Shown: in pieces, positions 45,083 to 57,673 of the stretch | How the letters are laid out: each line of letters opens with the position of its first letter | Numbering within the stretch: position 1 is the first letter of the stretch | Source: Metellina segmentata | Taxonomy: Eukaryota; Arthropoda; Arachnida; Araneae; Tetragnathidae | Assembly (NCBI GenBank): GCA_947359465.1 | Contig: OX375881.1 | Coordinates: forward strand, 76,903,914 to 76,967,913 | Direction: 5' to 3' | DNA length: 64,000 nucleotides | The notes under the pieces: model-generated | Databases searched by the model: none | Seen by the model: the letters and a program-made list of their open reading frames with translations, nothing else | Told to the model about the DNA's origin: nothing | Position numbers and translations under genes: made by a program

Positions 45083-48000
45083 ATGCCTCCTCGAAATTCC
45101 GGATCAGTAGACTCAAATTTAGGACACCATTCTTCAACACAAATGCAAGTATCTAATCTTCCAGTAGCACAAAGTGCTGGAGAACAAAGCACCTCTGAAC
45201 AAAACAACGCTGGCTATGCTACTGGTGCAGGTAATGCTCCACCAGTGCCTGTCGGTGCAGTTGGTAATCCTGCACCATCGCAAGACCAAGAAAAACGAAG
45301 GTTGATTCAACTTCAGTTGGTACTACTTCTACATGCTTATAAATGTAGGAGTAATGAAAATCCTGCGAATGGAGAAGCAAGACAGTGCTCTTTACCGAAC
45401 TGTTCCACTATGAAACATGTATTGAGTCACATGACAACGTGTCAAGCTGGTAAGACTTGCACAGTCCCACATTGTGCTTCTTCTAGTCAGATAATATCCC
45501 ATTGGAAAAATTGTACCCAAGATGATTGTCCTGTTTGTGTGCCTTTAAAGCAAGCAGCTGGTCGTAGGCAACAGGAACGAGCTGCCCCTGTACCACCAAG
45601 TCAACCAGGTCAACATCCTGGACCAGCTGACATGCAGAGGGCATATGCTGCTCTTGGACTTCCATTTAATGCTGGCAATGATAACGCAAACATCAACTCC
45701 ATGATACCGAGGAATCAAGGTGGACCTCACATGAATGACGAAGGCCCTCACTGTTCTCAGACCCTGAACCACGTGAGAACGTTGCAACCAGCCCAGCAAA
45801 ACATGCAGCAATCTCAACTGCAACTTCGGCCCATGTTGCAGAACAGCAGCACTGCAGGTATTTCTAGCCCAAATGCACAGAATTTTCTAACAATTGATAA
45901 TTTTCAGTCTAAAATAAATGCTACAAATGTTTCGCTCCTGAATTCTGCATCAAATCAAGTAGGTAATATCGGTACAATGGCCGATAGTTCCCACGCAAAG
46001 GATTGGCATACATATGTTGGTCCTGAGTTAAGGCAGCATTTAGTCCAAAAAATAGTCCAAACCATATTCCCCACCATTGATTTTTCAAATGTACGAGATA
46101 CAAGAATAGTTAATTTAGTTGCATATTCTGAGAAAGTTGAATGTGACATGTATAGGTCAGCTAATAGCAGAGAAGAATACTATCAGTTACTCGCTGAAAA
46201 AATCTATAAAATACAGAAAGAATTGGAAGATAAACGTCTGAAAGGAAAGGAAAATCAATTGCAGCAGGAAGTAGCGGCTAATGTGGAAAGTGTACTTAAT
46301 AGCTCTGAAACTGCTAGTCCAAAACTTCCCATTGCAGGTGTTTTACCCCAGCTGCATTTACCTGGTCCAAGTAATTCTGAAACTCAGCAAAAAATGCCAC
46401 CACCAAATATAACCGTTTCTGCAAACACTGCCCGGACTACAGATATTTTTTCCAGATCTCAACCATCAAATACATTGACTGCTAATATTAATATATCTCT
46501 TAATCAGAATCAATTCAATCAAGCACGTCAAAGTCCTTTGTCATCAATTGGCTTGCATCAACAACAACAGCATTTCAATAATATGAATACTTCTGTATCA
46601 ACAGTTACTATTCCTTCAAATGATCAGTCTCCAATTTCCTCAACTCTCACTAGTATTTCAATTTCTCAGTTTAATTCAAATGTTCAGAAAAACTCGCCAC
46701 TAGCAGGCTCGTTGCAGCAAAACCATTTGCAGCTGGCCAACTCTAATCTACATCAGAATCAACTTCAGATGCCGAATTCATCTTTGCAACAAAACCATTT
46801 ACAGTTGACAAATTTGGGGTTGCAGCAGAATCATTCATCTTTTCAGCAGAACCAAATGCAAATGGCCAATTCATCTCTGCAGCAGAATCATCTGCACTCA
46901 GGAAATTTGTCTCTGCAGCAAAACCATCTGCAAATGACAAATCCATCCCTTCAACAAAACAATTCACAGATGGCATATGCTTTTAAAGCTAGACAGGTTT
47001 TGCAACACCAGCAGGCACCAAGGTTAATTGGACAAGTTAATCAAGAACAGCTGCTTATGTCCTCAAATATGAAAGGACCAATTCATTTGATGAATCAAAA
47101 TCAGCAAAGTCAGATTCAGCAGCAAAGTCAGATTCAGCAGCAAAGCCAGCTGCAGCAACAAAGCCAGCTGCAGCAACAAAGCCAGCTGCAGCAGCAAAGC
47201 CAGATGCAGCAGCAAACCCAGCTGCAACAACAAAGCCAGCTGCAACAACAAAGCCAGCTACAACAACAAAGCCAGCTACAACAACAAAGCCAGCTGCAAC
47301 AACAGAGCCAGATGCAAGCACAGAGCCAGATACAAACACAGAGCCAGATGCAAACACAGAGCCAGATGCAAGCACAGAGCCAGATGCAGCATCAACCTCA
47401 GATGCAACAGCAAAGCCAGATGCAGCAGCAAAGTTTACAGCAGCAAACCCTGCAGCAGCAAAACCTGCAGCAGCAAAACCTGCAGCAGCAAAACCTGCAG
47501 CAGCAAAACCTGCAACAGCAAAACCTGCAACAGCAAAACCTACAGCAGCAAAACCAGATGCAAACACAAAATCAGATGCAACAATTTTCTTCACAGCCTC
47601 AACAAATGCAGCCTCCTATGAATCAGCTTATTATGGCATCCCAAGCTTCACTGTCACCTCAGATTTCACAACCACAGTTTAATGAGAGATCTCAATCTGC
47701 TACTCCACAGCCACAGGAAAATTCTGAATTTCAGCAGACACCGATTGCACGAACACCCCGACCTGGATCTGTACCTGCTCCTTCACCCCAAACACCCATC
47801 TCTCAGGCTCAGCCATATGCCTCTCAAGTGGAACAACATATAGCAAAGCATGAAAAAGTTTTGTTGTCACACCAATCTGGGTCAAATTCTGAAGAGGGCA
47901 ATGAGGAATTCCATCCACAAATATCTACCTCGCAAGATGATTCCTCATCCATGAATCAGATGAATAGTTCTTCATCTGTCGGTCAGTTAAACAATACCAA

Positions 48001-51000
48001 TGGTAGTACTTCATTATCAACACCAGATCATGGTAAAGATTTTACAGGAGGTAAAAATTTTGGCTTTGCTTCTCAATCTTCTGATGATAATTATAGCGAA
48101 AAAATGGAATTGGATGGTGATGTCAAACCTAAGAGTGGCAAACTGGCCACCATGGAGGAAACAAATATTTCAATTAAAATTGAAATTGAGGACGGAGTTA
48201 AAGAAGAAGCAATGGATACTAATAAAAGTGATACCGTGGATAAGCAACCAGTTCTTCAGGCTAAGGAAGAACCAATTAGTCCTCCTCAGCCTTCCACCAA
48301 GTCTTCTGATGCTCCAGGTATTAAATCAGAACCATCAGCTGGAAGTTCTCAACCTCCAGCTAAGCTCAAACCTAACAGGAAAGTGTTTGAGCCTGGTGAG
48401 TTGCGTCAAGCATTGATGCCCACATTAGAAAATCTTTACAAGCAAGATCCTGAATCCCTTCCTTTTCGGCAACCTGTAGATCCTCAAGTTTTACAAATTC
48501 CTGATTATTTTGATATTATTAAGAAACCAATGGATTTATCAACCATTAAAAGAAAATTGGATACTGGCCAATATCAAGATCCCTGGCAATATATAGATGA
48601 TGTCAATTTAATGTTCGATAATGCCTGGCTGTATAATAGGAAAACATATAGGGTATATAAATATTGTTCAAGACTTGCAGAAGTCTTCGAACGAGATATT
48701 GATCCTGTAATGGTCTCATTAGGCTATTGCTGTGGTCAAAAGTACGTCTTCCAACCCCAAATTTTGTGCTGTTATGGCAAGCAACTGTGCACTATAGCTA
48801 GAGATGCTAAATATTGGAGTTACGAAAATCGATACACTTATTGTCAAAAGTGTTTTTCTGATATTTCTGGGGATACTGTTTCTCTTGAAGAAGATCCTAT
48901 GCAACCACCTGTTGTTATTAAAAAGGAGAGATTTGTTGAAATGAAAAATAATCATTTAGATTTAGAGCCTTTTGTTGATTGTAGTGATTGTGGCAGGAAA
49001 TTACACCAAATATGTGTACTCCATTTTGAATCAATTTGGCATGAGGGCTTCACCTGTGACAATTGTTTAAAAAGCAAGGGTAAAAAAAGGAGAGAAAACA
49101 AATTTACTTCCAAAAGATTACCACAAACAAAACTGGGGCAGTACATTGAAAATCGTGTCAGTAACTCCTTTAAGAGAAGAGAAAATCCAGCTGGTCCAGT
49201 AACAGTTCGGGTTGTATCAAGCTCAGAAAAATATTCAGAAGTGAAGCCAGAGATGAAAGCTAGGTTTGTCGAGAGTGGGGAAATGCCTAATCGTTTCCCA
49301 TATAGAGCAAAGGCTTTATTTGCATTTGAAGAAATTGATGGTGTTGATACATGCTTTTTTGGTATGCATGTCCAAGAGTATGGTTCTGATTGTGCCCCAC
49401 CAAATGCAAGACGTGTTTACATTGCATACTTGGACAGTGTTCATTTCTTTCAGCCTAAAGAGTTAAGAACTCCTGTTTACCATGAAATTCTGCTTGGTTA
49501 TTTGGATTATGCGAAACAACTTGGATATACAATGGCACACATATGGGCTTGTCCTCCCAGTGAAGGAGATGATTACATCTTCCATTGTCACCCTAATGAC
49601 CAAAAGATTCCAAAGCCAAAAATGCTTCAAAATTGGTATAAAAAGATGCTTGACAAAGGCATAATGGATAGGATTGTATTGGATTACAAGGATATTTTGA
49701 AACAGGCTACTGAAGATAACTTAACTAGTGCTGCTGAATTACCATATTTTGATGATGACTTTTGGCCCAATGTTCTTGAAGACAGCATCAAAGAACTTGA
49801 GCAGGAAGATGAAGAAAAGAGGAAAGCAGAAGCTTCAGCTGCTGAAGCAGCTGCAAGGGTCAGTGCAACAACTGCTGATGTTATTGAAAGTGAAGAAGAT
49901 AGTCTTAATGGCAAGAAGAAAGGCCAAAAAAGTGGCCGAAATAAGAAAGCCAGTAAAAATAAGAATAATCAAAAGAAGAATAAAAAGTCAAACTTTCTAT
50001 TTGCTGGAAATGATTTGACTGCTAAAGTTATATCCATGATGGAAAAACACAAAGAAGTGTTTTTTGTGATCCGATTGCAGTCTGTCAAAACTGCTTTGCT
50101 TCCTATTATAGATCCAGATCCTTTTATTGCTTGTGAACTAATGGATGGTCGTGATACATTCTTAACCATGGCTAGAGAGAAGCACTACGAGTTTTCTTCT
50201 TTGCGTCGCACAAAATATTCTACCATGGCCATGTTGTATCAGCTGCATAATCAAGGACAAGATCAATTTGTTTACACTTGCAATAACTGCAAAAGAAACG
50301 TGGAGACAAGGTATCATTGCACTGTATGCGATGACTTTGATTTATGCGTCAATTGCTTCAGCAAAGATGGTCATAAACATAAAATGCAGAAATTAGGTTT
50401 TGAATTAGGTGACGATGGATCTGGTAACAGCCAAAAGCCAGTGAATCCTCAGGAATCTAGGAGACTGGCAATTCAGCGGTGCATTCAATCTCTGGAACAT
50501 GCTTGCCAATGTAGAGATGCCAATTGCCGCCTGCCTAGTTGTCACAAAATGAAAGTTCTTGTGCATCATGCTAAGAACTGTGAGCGCAAGGGCACAGGAA
50601 CATGTGAAAAATGCAAGCAGCTCATTGCTTTGAACTGTTATCATGCTAAGAGCTGTCAAGAGACAAAATGTCCTGTGCCGTTTTGTTTGAATATAAAGTA
50701 CAAATTCAAACAACAGCGTTTGCAACAGGCTCAAATCCTGAAACGTCGTATTGCCACTATGCAAAATCAAGGAATGTCTGATGCAGCAAAGCAATCAAGC
50801 AGTCCTGGAAATTTGAATTCTGCAAGTCAGCAGTCCCCAGACCCTAAACCTCAGTCATCACCTCATCATCCCCAGCCAGGAATTGGTGCAAAACCATCTG
50901 CCTGTCCTCCTGTCGGTGCTTTGCAAGCTGTTCAACAAGTTCAAGCTGCAGCTGCTAGACAGACAGTTCCACACATTGTGACTGGTGCAAGACCAACTGT

Positions 51001-51580
51001 ACCCCATATGGTAGGAGCATCTGTTAATTATGGTAGTAATCCCATTATGAATCATCCTACATCAAATACAACTTTGATACGAGCACAACAACAGATGCAG
51101 AAACCTATGACTCAAATGGTACCAGGTGTTCCTAATCGTATGTTAGGAGCAAGAAACATGGCAGGTTGGGAGAATACTAACTACCCTCAAAGTTCACAGC
51201 CTCAAATCCCACCTCCACAACAAACTGGTCAACCGATGGGTCTTCGTCAGCAGTCTCAAATCATGCCTGGAAGTAGTATGCCTAATCCTGCTGCAAATGC
51301 CATGAGTGGAGTTGGATTGCCTCGTCCCACTACACCCATGTCAGTTTTGTCCAATGTAGGCATATCACCTTCAACTGCCCTGCAAGGACCCGACCATGTA
51401 TTGCAACAATTGCTCCAGACTTTGAAATCATCCAATTTTCCACAACACAAACAGCAGGTGTTGCAGATCCTAAAATCAAATCCCCAACTTATGGCTGCAT
51501 TCATTAAACAAAGAACTGCTCAACAGAATGCATTGACTGAAAGAAACATGATTGGGCAACCTCCTCAACCTCGTATGTGG

Positions 51581-51618
<38 letters not shown>

Positions 51619-52351
51619 ACAGCAGCAGCAGCGTCAAACACAGCAGCACTTGCTGGCAATGCAGCAAAGACAACAACTGCAACAGCAGCAGCAACCCAAT
51701 CAGTTCCCACAGCCTCCCATTTACTCCCAGCGTCCCAGGATGCCTATGCAGGCGAATTATGGCCATCAGCAAGGCTTTCAGAACGATAACTCTCAGTTTC
51801 CGTTCCAACAGCAGCGGCAGCAGATTCTTATGCAACCACAAATCAAGCAAATGACTTCCCCAACACATCCTCCTGTGAGCCCGCAGCAAGGCATCTACGG
51901 TCTTCCCCAGGGGTCCATACCCTCGCCATCCCAGCAACAGTTGTTGCAGCAAGTGAGGTCCCCGTCCCCGACCAATGCACAACTAGCACAAGTACTTTGT
52001 TCTCCCCAGCCCATAGCATCACCCAGAACTCAGGCGAATGGGCTTCAGAATCAACCGATTCCGTCTCCCAGGCAGCAGCAAGCCCCTTCTCCTATATATC
52101 CTGCACAAACTCAATCACCTCATCTTGGCCTCTCCATGGGGACTTCGAGACTCGCAGGCCCCGAACAAATGGGGAATAGAAATGACATGATGCTTACGCA
52201 TATGACAAATCCAGTGTCTTCTCATCCCAACATAGCCAATCAGCTACAGAGCCCAATTAACCAAGAATTAGGGCCTCCATCTAGAGATAGTTTGGACTTG
52301 GATCAACTGACTCGAGAAGAACAGCTCAACAGATATGTTGAAAACTTATAA
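45083..52351 (+). CDS. CBP (nej/CREBBP orthologue): CBP/p300 lysine acetyltransferase (nejire/CREBBP orthologue), intronless frame
   Basis: Nuclear transcriptional co-activator that acetylates histones and other proteins and scaffolds transcription factors. Domains along 2422 residues: TAZ1 (about 68-155), KIX (305-385), bromodomain (1098-1210, acetyl-lysine Asn1185 in LYNRK), RING/PHD (1216-1332), HAT (1340-1720), ZZ (1722-1771), TAZ2 (1788-1894), NCBD (2100-2148) and the terminal [11 protein letters not shown]. Catalytic Trp1488 (HIWACPP) and Tyr1519 (NWYKKML) match the p300 pair and keep its 31-residue spacing. Gln-rich linkers lie at 543-836 and a polyQ run starts at 2167. Vertebrate CBP has about 2440 residues, but its TAZ1 starts near 345. 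Here roughly 280 N-terminal residues, including the receptor-binding LxxLL region, are missing. The start chosen is the first Met; TGA precedes it directly and its context is weak, so an upstream exon may exist. There are no introns and no frame breaks. Confidence 0.96.
46711..46970 (+). repeat. Coding repeat, LQQNHLQ-type units in CBP
   Basis: About eight imperfect units of the form (S/N)LQQNHLQ(M/L)(A/T)N(S/P) at residues about 543-630, a Gln/Asn-rich linker between KIX and the bromodomain. The codons vary, so the repeat is older than the next one. Confidence 0.85.
47101..47590 (+). repeat. Coding minisatellite in CBP (SQxQQQ and NLQQQ units)
   Basis: Residues about 673-836. An 18-bp unit (agccagctgcagcaacaa and variants) repeats about twenty times. 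It is followed by a 15-bp unit encoding NLQQQ (cagcagcaaaacctg) repeated about seven times. Units keep the reading frame. High unit similarity means length variation between individuals is likely. The open frames on the opposite strand here are artefacts of the repeat. Confidence 0.92.
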
Positions 52352-53206
52352 CCAAGTGACATTTCTCTCCCCAACCTTATTTCTTTCTTTTTAAGACAAA
52401 AATATTTTCTTGACAATACATTTTCTATCATACTTTTGATATCTGACTTTTATGGGTTATAATTACTTGTAAATATCAGTGACAATTTGCAATTATATAA
52501 AGATTTCCCCCTTTTATTGTTTTGTTGAAAAGTTATGTATAATTTATATTTTGTAAAGTAGATTTTACTTTACTTTAGATCCTGGATAGTTATAATATGT
52601 TTCATAAATGTGGGAAGTATTTGGTAGTTGAATTTTTAGTGTTGTTAATTGTTACCCTTTGATCTCATATGGTCTTTTTATACAAAATATTATTGTTTTT
52701 CATTTGTACAGTCATAAAATCAGTAAGTTACATAATCTTGTCATCATATCATTTATGTGCTTAAAACAACGTATTCATAAAGTAATACCAGATACATTAC
52801 TGAATGGAATATTTACTATTTCTACTTTTGTATATACGAGACTAAAAAGGAATTACAACATATTTGGAGATTGAACATCTTCCTCAGAAATGTGCGTGCA
52901 GACACATTACATTATTCTAAGTAAGACATTCCAGATAATTAGTGTCAAACACTTTTGTTAGAGGACTTTGAATAAGCCGTACAAATTTACTAGTGTTTGG
53001 AATAACTTGCGTCAGAACATCATTGTGCTGACTTTATTCTGTTTAATATATATATATATATATTTTGTACTTGTCATGTTAAAATTAGTTATTTATCATT
53101 TGATTTAGCTACTGTATAAATTTGTAATTCTTTATGTATACTTAAGCTTATTTTCAATTTAGCATAATGGTAATGCTATTTTGACTCTTCAAAGCAATAA
53201 AATAAA
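52352..53206 (+). terminator. CBP 3' UTR with polyadenylation signals
   Basis: AT-rich sequence follows the stop codon. Two overlapping AATAAA signals lie at 53196-53201 and 53201-53206, and a T-rich stretch follows at about 53216-53232. A short (TA)n tract lies at about 53048-53062. No poly-A tract follows the signals, which argues against a young retrocopy. Confidence 0.6.
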
Positions 53207-53554
53207 ATGAAACTTCTTGCTTTATTAACTTGTGTAAATAATCATAGAAAATCAATCATTAAAGTTAAAATTTTCTGGAAACTGGTATGTTTTTCTTATT
53301 TTATCAACACTCTGTTCACTTAAATCGAAAAAATGATTATCAACCATCTTCATTTACTTGCAATAAAAGATAATTTTTTTCCTAGTAGGAAGTCCTCTGT
53401 CATGGGTGGCTGCCGAACTTCATTAAATCGAAATGTTAACTGAGCTAGATTAATCATAAGTACTTCTATAATTCTTTTGCATTTAAATGGAATTTGTATT
53501 CTGTCTAGTCAAAAATTTCCTTTCAATCTTGGCTATTAGATCTTATGTGCTTAT

Positions 53555-53600
53555 CTGCTAGTTTTAGGCAGCACTGGCTCGACTCCATCCTTGAGTGTAT
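53555..53600 (+). mobile_element. tRNA-derived SINE, B-box fragment
   Basis: ggcagcactggctcgactcc and the following atccttgagtgtatc align with the B-box part of the copies at 35985 and 41195. A SINE-like tail (gtttggccaaacc) lies at about 54604 and may belong to the same or another copy. Confidence 0.45.
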
Positions 53601-53605
53601 CTTAC

Positions 53606-54242
53606 CAGCAATGCATGAAAAACATGCAATATATAGAATGCCTGGCATTTTTGGGCAAAGTATGAATTATATTAATATATGTATACAATTTTCCTAGGCA
53701 TTATATAGAATGATAAATGCTATTTAGGCAAAGCATTGAAAAAGTCATTAAAGCTTTTATTGAAAAGACTTGTATGTCAGTTCAGGATGTACAACTTGAT
53801 AGCACTGCCTTCATTAACAGGATAAATCTGTTTACTTTTGTTTTCCCACACTAACATCATATAGCGATTCAGCAGCCAATAGTCCTTTGGTTCTTTCTTA
53901 ACAGTCATCTTGGTCTTTTTCACATCACTCACTAACTTCTGGTAAGTAGTTTGGGTTTGGAAAACACTATGCAACATTAGTTCACACTTGAAACAGTTCA
54001 CCATAGAATCGTCCTTGCATGCCATTTCTTCTCGACTAAAGTCAAATAGGGGAATTCTCCGTCTGGGGCGAGCGTCGAAAGTCGCATCTTGTCACGGGAC
54101 ATTAGAAACATCATTAGTATATTGTATTGATTTCTTTGCTGGTTTGTCTTTTGGCTGTGCATTGAATGCACAGGAAAGTGAAATAATCGTTTCATACTTT
54201 GCCCCAAATACTAGGCATTCTATAAAATGCCTGCTTTGCCGG
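53606..54242 (-). mobile_element. DNA element with inverted ends and an integrase-like fragment
   Basis: tatagaatgcc followed by ttgggcaaagtatgaa (53632-53666) recurs inverted at 54191-54224. Outer parts (ccagcaatgcat and ccggcaaagcaggcat) also match, giving about 637 bp. The fragment inside on the minus strand (53777-54025) is listed separately. The element lies about 400 bp downstream of the CBP polyadenylation signals. Confidence 0.65.
53777..54025 (-). pseudogene. Fragment resembling the N-terminus of KRBA2-type integrase proteins
   Basis: 82 codons reading KKEPKDYWLLNRYMMLVWENKSKQIYPVNEGSAIKLYI. From memory this resembles the PxDYxLLxRYDVL...KLI.PV.EG...YYV stretch before the H2C2 zinc finger in KRBA2-like, transposon-derived DDE integrases (Ginger or IS3EU type). 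The zinc finger and catalytic core are missing, so it is a remnant. Confidence 0.45.
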
Positions 54243-55509
54243 TAGCGTGTTCATAAACTTGCTCATTTATAAAGGTTTTAAAAAGAAAATATTTCAAACT
54301 GACTCTCTACTATTATGGGGAGAATCTGCTCTTATATGCATCAGAAGTAACAAAGTTTTCAGTTCAACACATTTTGCAGGAATTGAATAGATTTTAATGA
54401 TTGGACACTGAACATCCTGAATTAAAAGGCCCTATGGAAGATTCATGCCATTCAAACATTTTTATTTCTCACTGGTTACATAAACTATTCGAGATTTAAA
54501 CCTCGACTTAGTGTAGAAATTCCAATTTACTGAGTTTTACAGATTTGTGTTACATTGTAATTTTAAGTATATATAATTTTATAATTTACTATTTTTTGTT
54601 TGCAGTTTGGCCAAACCAGTCTTTTGTACTATAAAAACTCATTCATTTACTTGATGGTTGGAACAGCTTTGCCTAATATTGTCCTTGCGCCATAAAACCT
54701 AACCAACCATCTGCACAAGGATGTGGAAGTTCAAACATACCTATATTAAAATGGAGTGGATGCTTTTTTTTGCACAAGTGGAAACATGTAAACTTGGCAT
54801 AAACCTTTGCACTTAAGTTAGTGTTTCATATTTCTCAACACCTGGTTCAATTTTTTAGCTTAATAAGGTGACATCTTTACAATTTTTGTACATACACAAA
54901 CAATTCACTTTTTTGTTGCCGTGTGCAACTGAAATCCTATTTGAACACTTTCTAAGAAAATTTTTATGATCAATCTTTATTGCCAAATAAATATACAGTA
55001 TTATCTCATTCAGGATATACCCATTTAAATCAAGTGACTTTTTTTAAAAATTGTTTTAAATCCAAATTTTATTTTCTTTTAGTATTAAGTTTATTAATAT
55101 GGAAAATGAAATAAAACTGAAGATGCATGTTAATTTATTCAAATATATACAAGTTAAGATCTTTATGTCAAATATAACTTATTTCTAGTAGTCGGTTCAT
55201 GAAAAATATATATATTTGGAATGTTTTCTGCAGTTTCAGAAAAGCATTCCAATTTTGCACATAAATCTTTATAATTGGGAATTTTAATACTGTTTTGTGA
55301 AAAATTGTTAAGGGAAATTTTATACATTCATCCCTAGGAATTCTTTACACTACTAGAAAAGCTGTTCTGTATTTATGGAATTGAAGTTTGAATATAAAAG
55401 TTAATCTCCCCATCTGATATTTAAGAATGTTAACAAATTCGATTATGAAATTGAAGGGGAAAGCCATTTTAATGATAATAATTACAATGAATTTTTTACT
55501 ACAAGCTCA
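54243..55509. other. AT-rich DNA, no gene seen
   Basis: Apart from the SINE-like tail at about 54600-54715, nothing readable. Confidence 0.5.
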
Positions 55510-55999
55510 AAATTCCAGTCAATTTGCAATTTTAAATCTGTTGAAATTTTTTCTCTATCATTAACAGTCTAGGAGATGGAAAAAAAAGAACTACATAACT
55601 TAAAACTTTGTTTTTATAATCTGCGCAAAATGAAAGTGGAAACGGAAAAAATAAATTTTAAATCTACCGTGATGAAAAAAATTTGGCATGATTTTAAAGC
55701 CTGATGGCAAGGTCACGTAGGTAGAAAAGTCTAGATTCCAGTGTTTCTTCTCTCTCCAGCAGAAACACGTTGAAGAATAAAACTATTAAATTCATTTAAG
55801 AATGTTCTAGATTGAATTTTAAAATTCGCCGTGACCCAAAAATTGCAAATAATTTGGAATACCTGTGCATGTATCTAGGATAGAATATTAAATATTCCAA
55901 TGTATTGTGGGAACATGTATCATAGTGTTGTGCTGCAAGTGCCATAGATCGTCATAATTTTGCGGCCGCAAAACAAACACTTCCTTTTATAATAGTAGA
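55510..55999 (-). mobile_element. Helitron-like element, copy 2 (5' part)
   Basis: On the minus strand the copy starts at 55999 with A|TCTACTATTATAAAAGG and gaagtgtttgttttg. It then carries the shared ttttgcggccgc, tctatggcac and aaaattcaatctag blocks, and later atttcaacagattt. The 3' end is not identifiable, so the left boundary is approximate. Confidence 0.65.
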
Positions 56000-57247
56000 T
56001 ATTAGAGACATTTTTTTCAAAAAAACAAGTCTTTAACCAATTAATTACTTTATAAAAATCACTAAAGCAATTTTATACATTTACATAAAATTCTGAAATG
56101 TGTCTGATTTATACAAAATTTTATATGGTGTTAGTAGTATCCCGTTATTATTTTGAGTCCAAAATTTTATGCCTCCGGTTATGGGTTAAAATCAAACTAA
56201 TCTAAACCACTCGAGAGCCAGATGGAAAAACCATAGCCTAGCTATTTACTCTGGGAAAAACATAACTTATGCATGGCATTTGTTGTGCTGTTCTATTTAC
56301 TCTATCATGTGATTTACTTGGTGCTAATTCCTAGTGTTAATATCTTAAAAAAATTTTACCCTGTGTGTATTTCCCGATACATTAATTTTTTTCATCTTAA
56401 ATATTAATGTCTTACAAAAATCAAACCAATATAAAAAACTTGCATGTCCAATAAGTTTAAACTTGTACAAGCCAAGAAAAGAATTAAAATAATAAAAATC
56501 TGATTAAAAAATCTTGATGTTTGTATCATGAACGTAATACATACTGCTAGAGATATCACATCCAAAATGTGCAGTGACAACTCAAATGTCTGAGTTCATA
56601 GATCGTACTGTAAATGACTTAATGGTAAACTTATTGGATTAGTCTTGAAGCTAAGTTGTATAAATCTTCCAAAGTAAAGATAAGTATATATTCTTTTTGT
56701 TAGCAGCCAGTAGTAAAACAATTCTTGTGCATGAGTTTCCTGGATGGGAGCTTTCAAGTGATGTATGAAAAACATGCTTTGAATCTTTAGTCCTGTATGC
56801 TAACTTTGTAGTTTAGTTTTGACATACATTCTTAATTTTTTTACTCGTACACAATTTAGTCAGTACAAATGTCAAAGTAATACACGCAAACATTCTGATG
56901 ACTATAGGAGGAACAAGGAAATCCTTTTTTTCTTCGCTTGAAATATATTGTTTTCCTGTATATTTTATTCAAATTAGCTCGTGTACATAGTCTGATGCGT
57001 AATTAATTCTCAATACATAATTTCTATTGTTCAATTTCCCAGCAAGTAGTTCAAAATTGGATGAATTTTATAAAACAAAACCTACTTTTTAAAACATGAT
57101 TAATAGGCTATGTATATGTACTCACCTTTTCCATGACAAAAATTTTTGGATTTGATACTAAATCTTGTTGCCCAAGCATTCTAAATTGTCTTTAATATTT
57201 AAAAAACACTTGAATTCGGTAACAAGGGCTTAAATTCAGTCTTGTAG
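56000..57247. other. AT-rich DNA, no gene seen
   Basis: No coding sequence or repeat boundary identified. Confidence 0.5.
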
Positions 57248-57673
57248 CATGGTTCCCACACCTTTTTCCACTAAAAATTCAAGGACTTTTCAAAACCCAA
57301 AATTTTTTTTTTCAAGGACCTGAAACTTTTTATAACAACCTAAAACAAGGAAAATAAAAAAATTGTCAAGTAAAAACGAAAAATGTGAAAAAAAAATGAC
57401 AATTTTTTTACTCCATTTCCTTTCACCATGCCTTCAACTGTGGTTCGTTTGATATGTATCACGTGGTGCAAAGTGCGTAACACCGGCTTTATTCAGAATG
57501 CTCAAATGGCGCACCTACCGTGAAGGAAACTAGTCTTAACACGTTCCAACGCAATTCGAAAATACACAATTTTGTACTAGTCAAAAAAAAAATCAAGTAC
57601 TTTTTACCAAGTTCCATAACTTTCAGAGGCCTCTAGTTCGGGGAAAAAAAATTCAAGGATCGTGGGAACCCTG
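57248..57673. mobile_element. GGTTCCCAC-type (hAT-like) short element
   Basis: Starts CATGGTTCCCACACC and ends CGTGGGAACCCTG, imperfect inverted ends of the CAGGGTTCCCAC kind. Subterminal ttcaaggacttttc repeats and A/T-homopolymers lie between. No target duplication is visible. Confidence 0.62.

Noticed and set aside
47055..47594. 179-codon minus-strand frame of FA-AGFAAA-type repeats
   Set aside because: It is the antisense of the CBP Gln-rich minisatellite; its open length follows from the repeat.
48000..48416. 138-codon plus-strand frame inside CBP
   Set aside because: Shifted-frame shadow of the CBP coding sequence without family resemblance.
51476..51982. 168-codon minus-strand Leu-rich frame
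   Set aside because: Antisense of the CBP polyQ region; CAG repeats read CTG (Leu) on the other strand.
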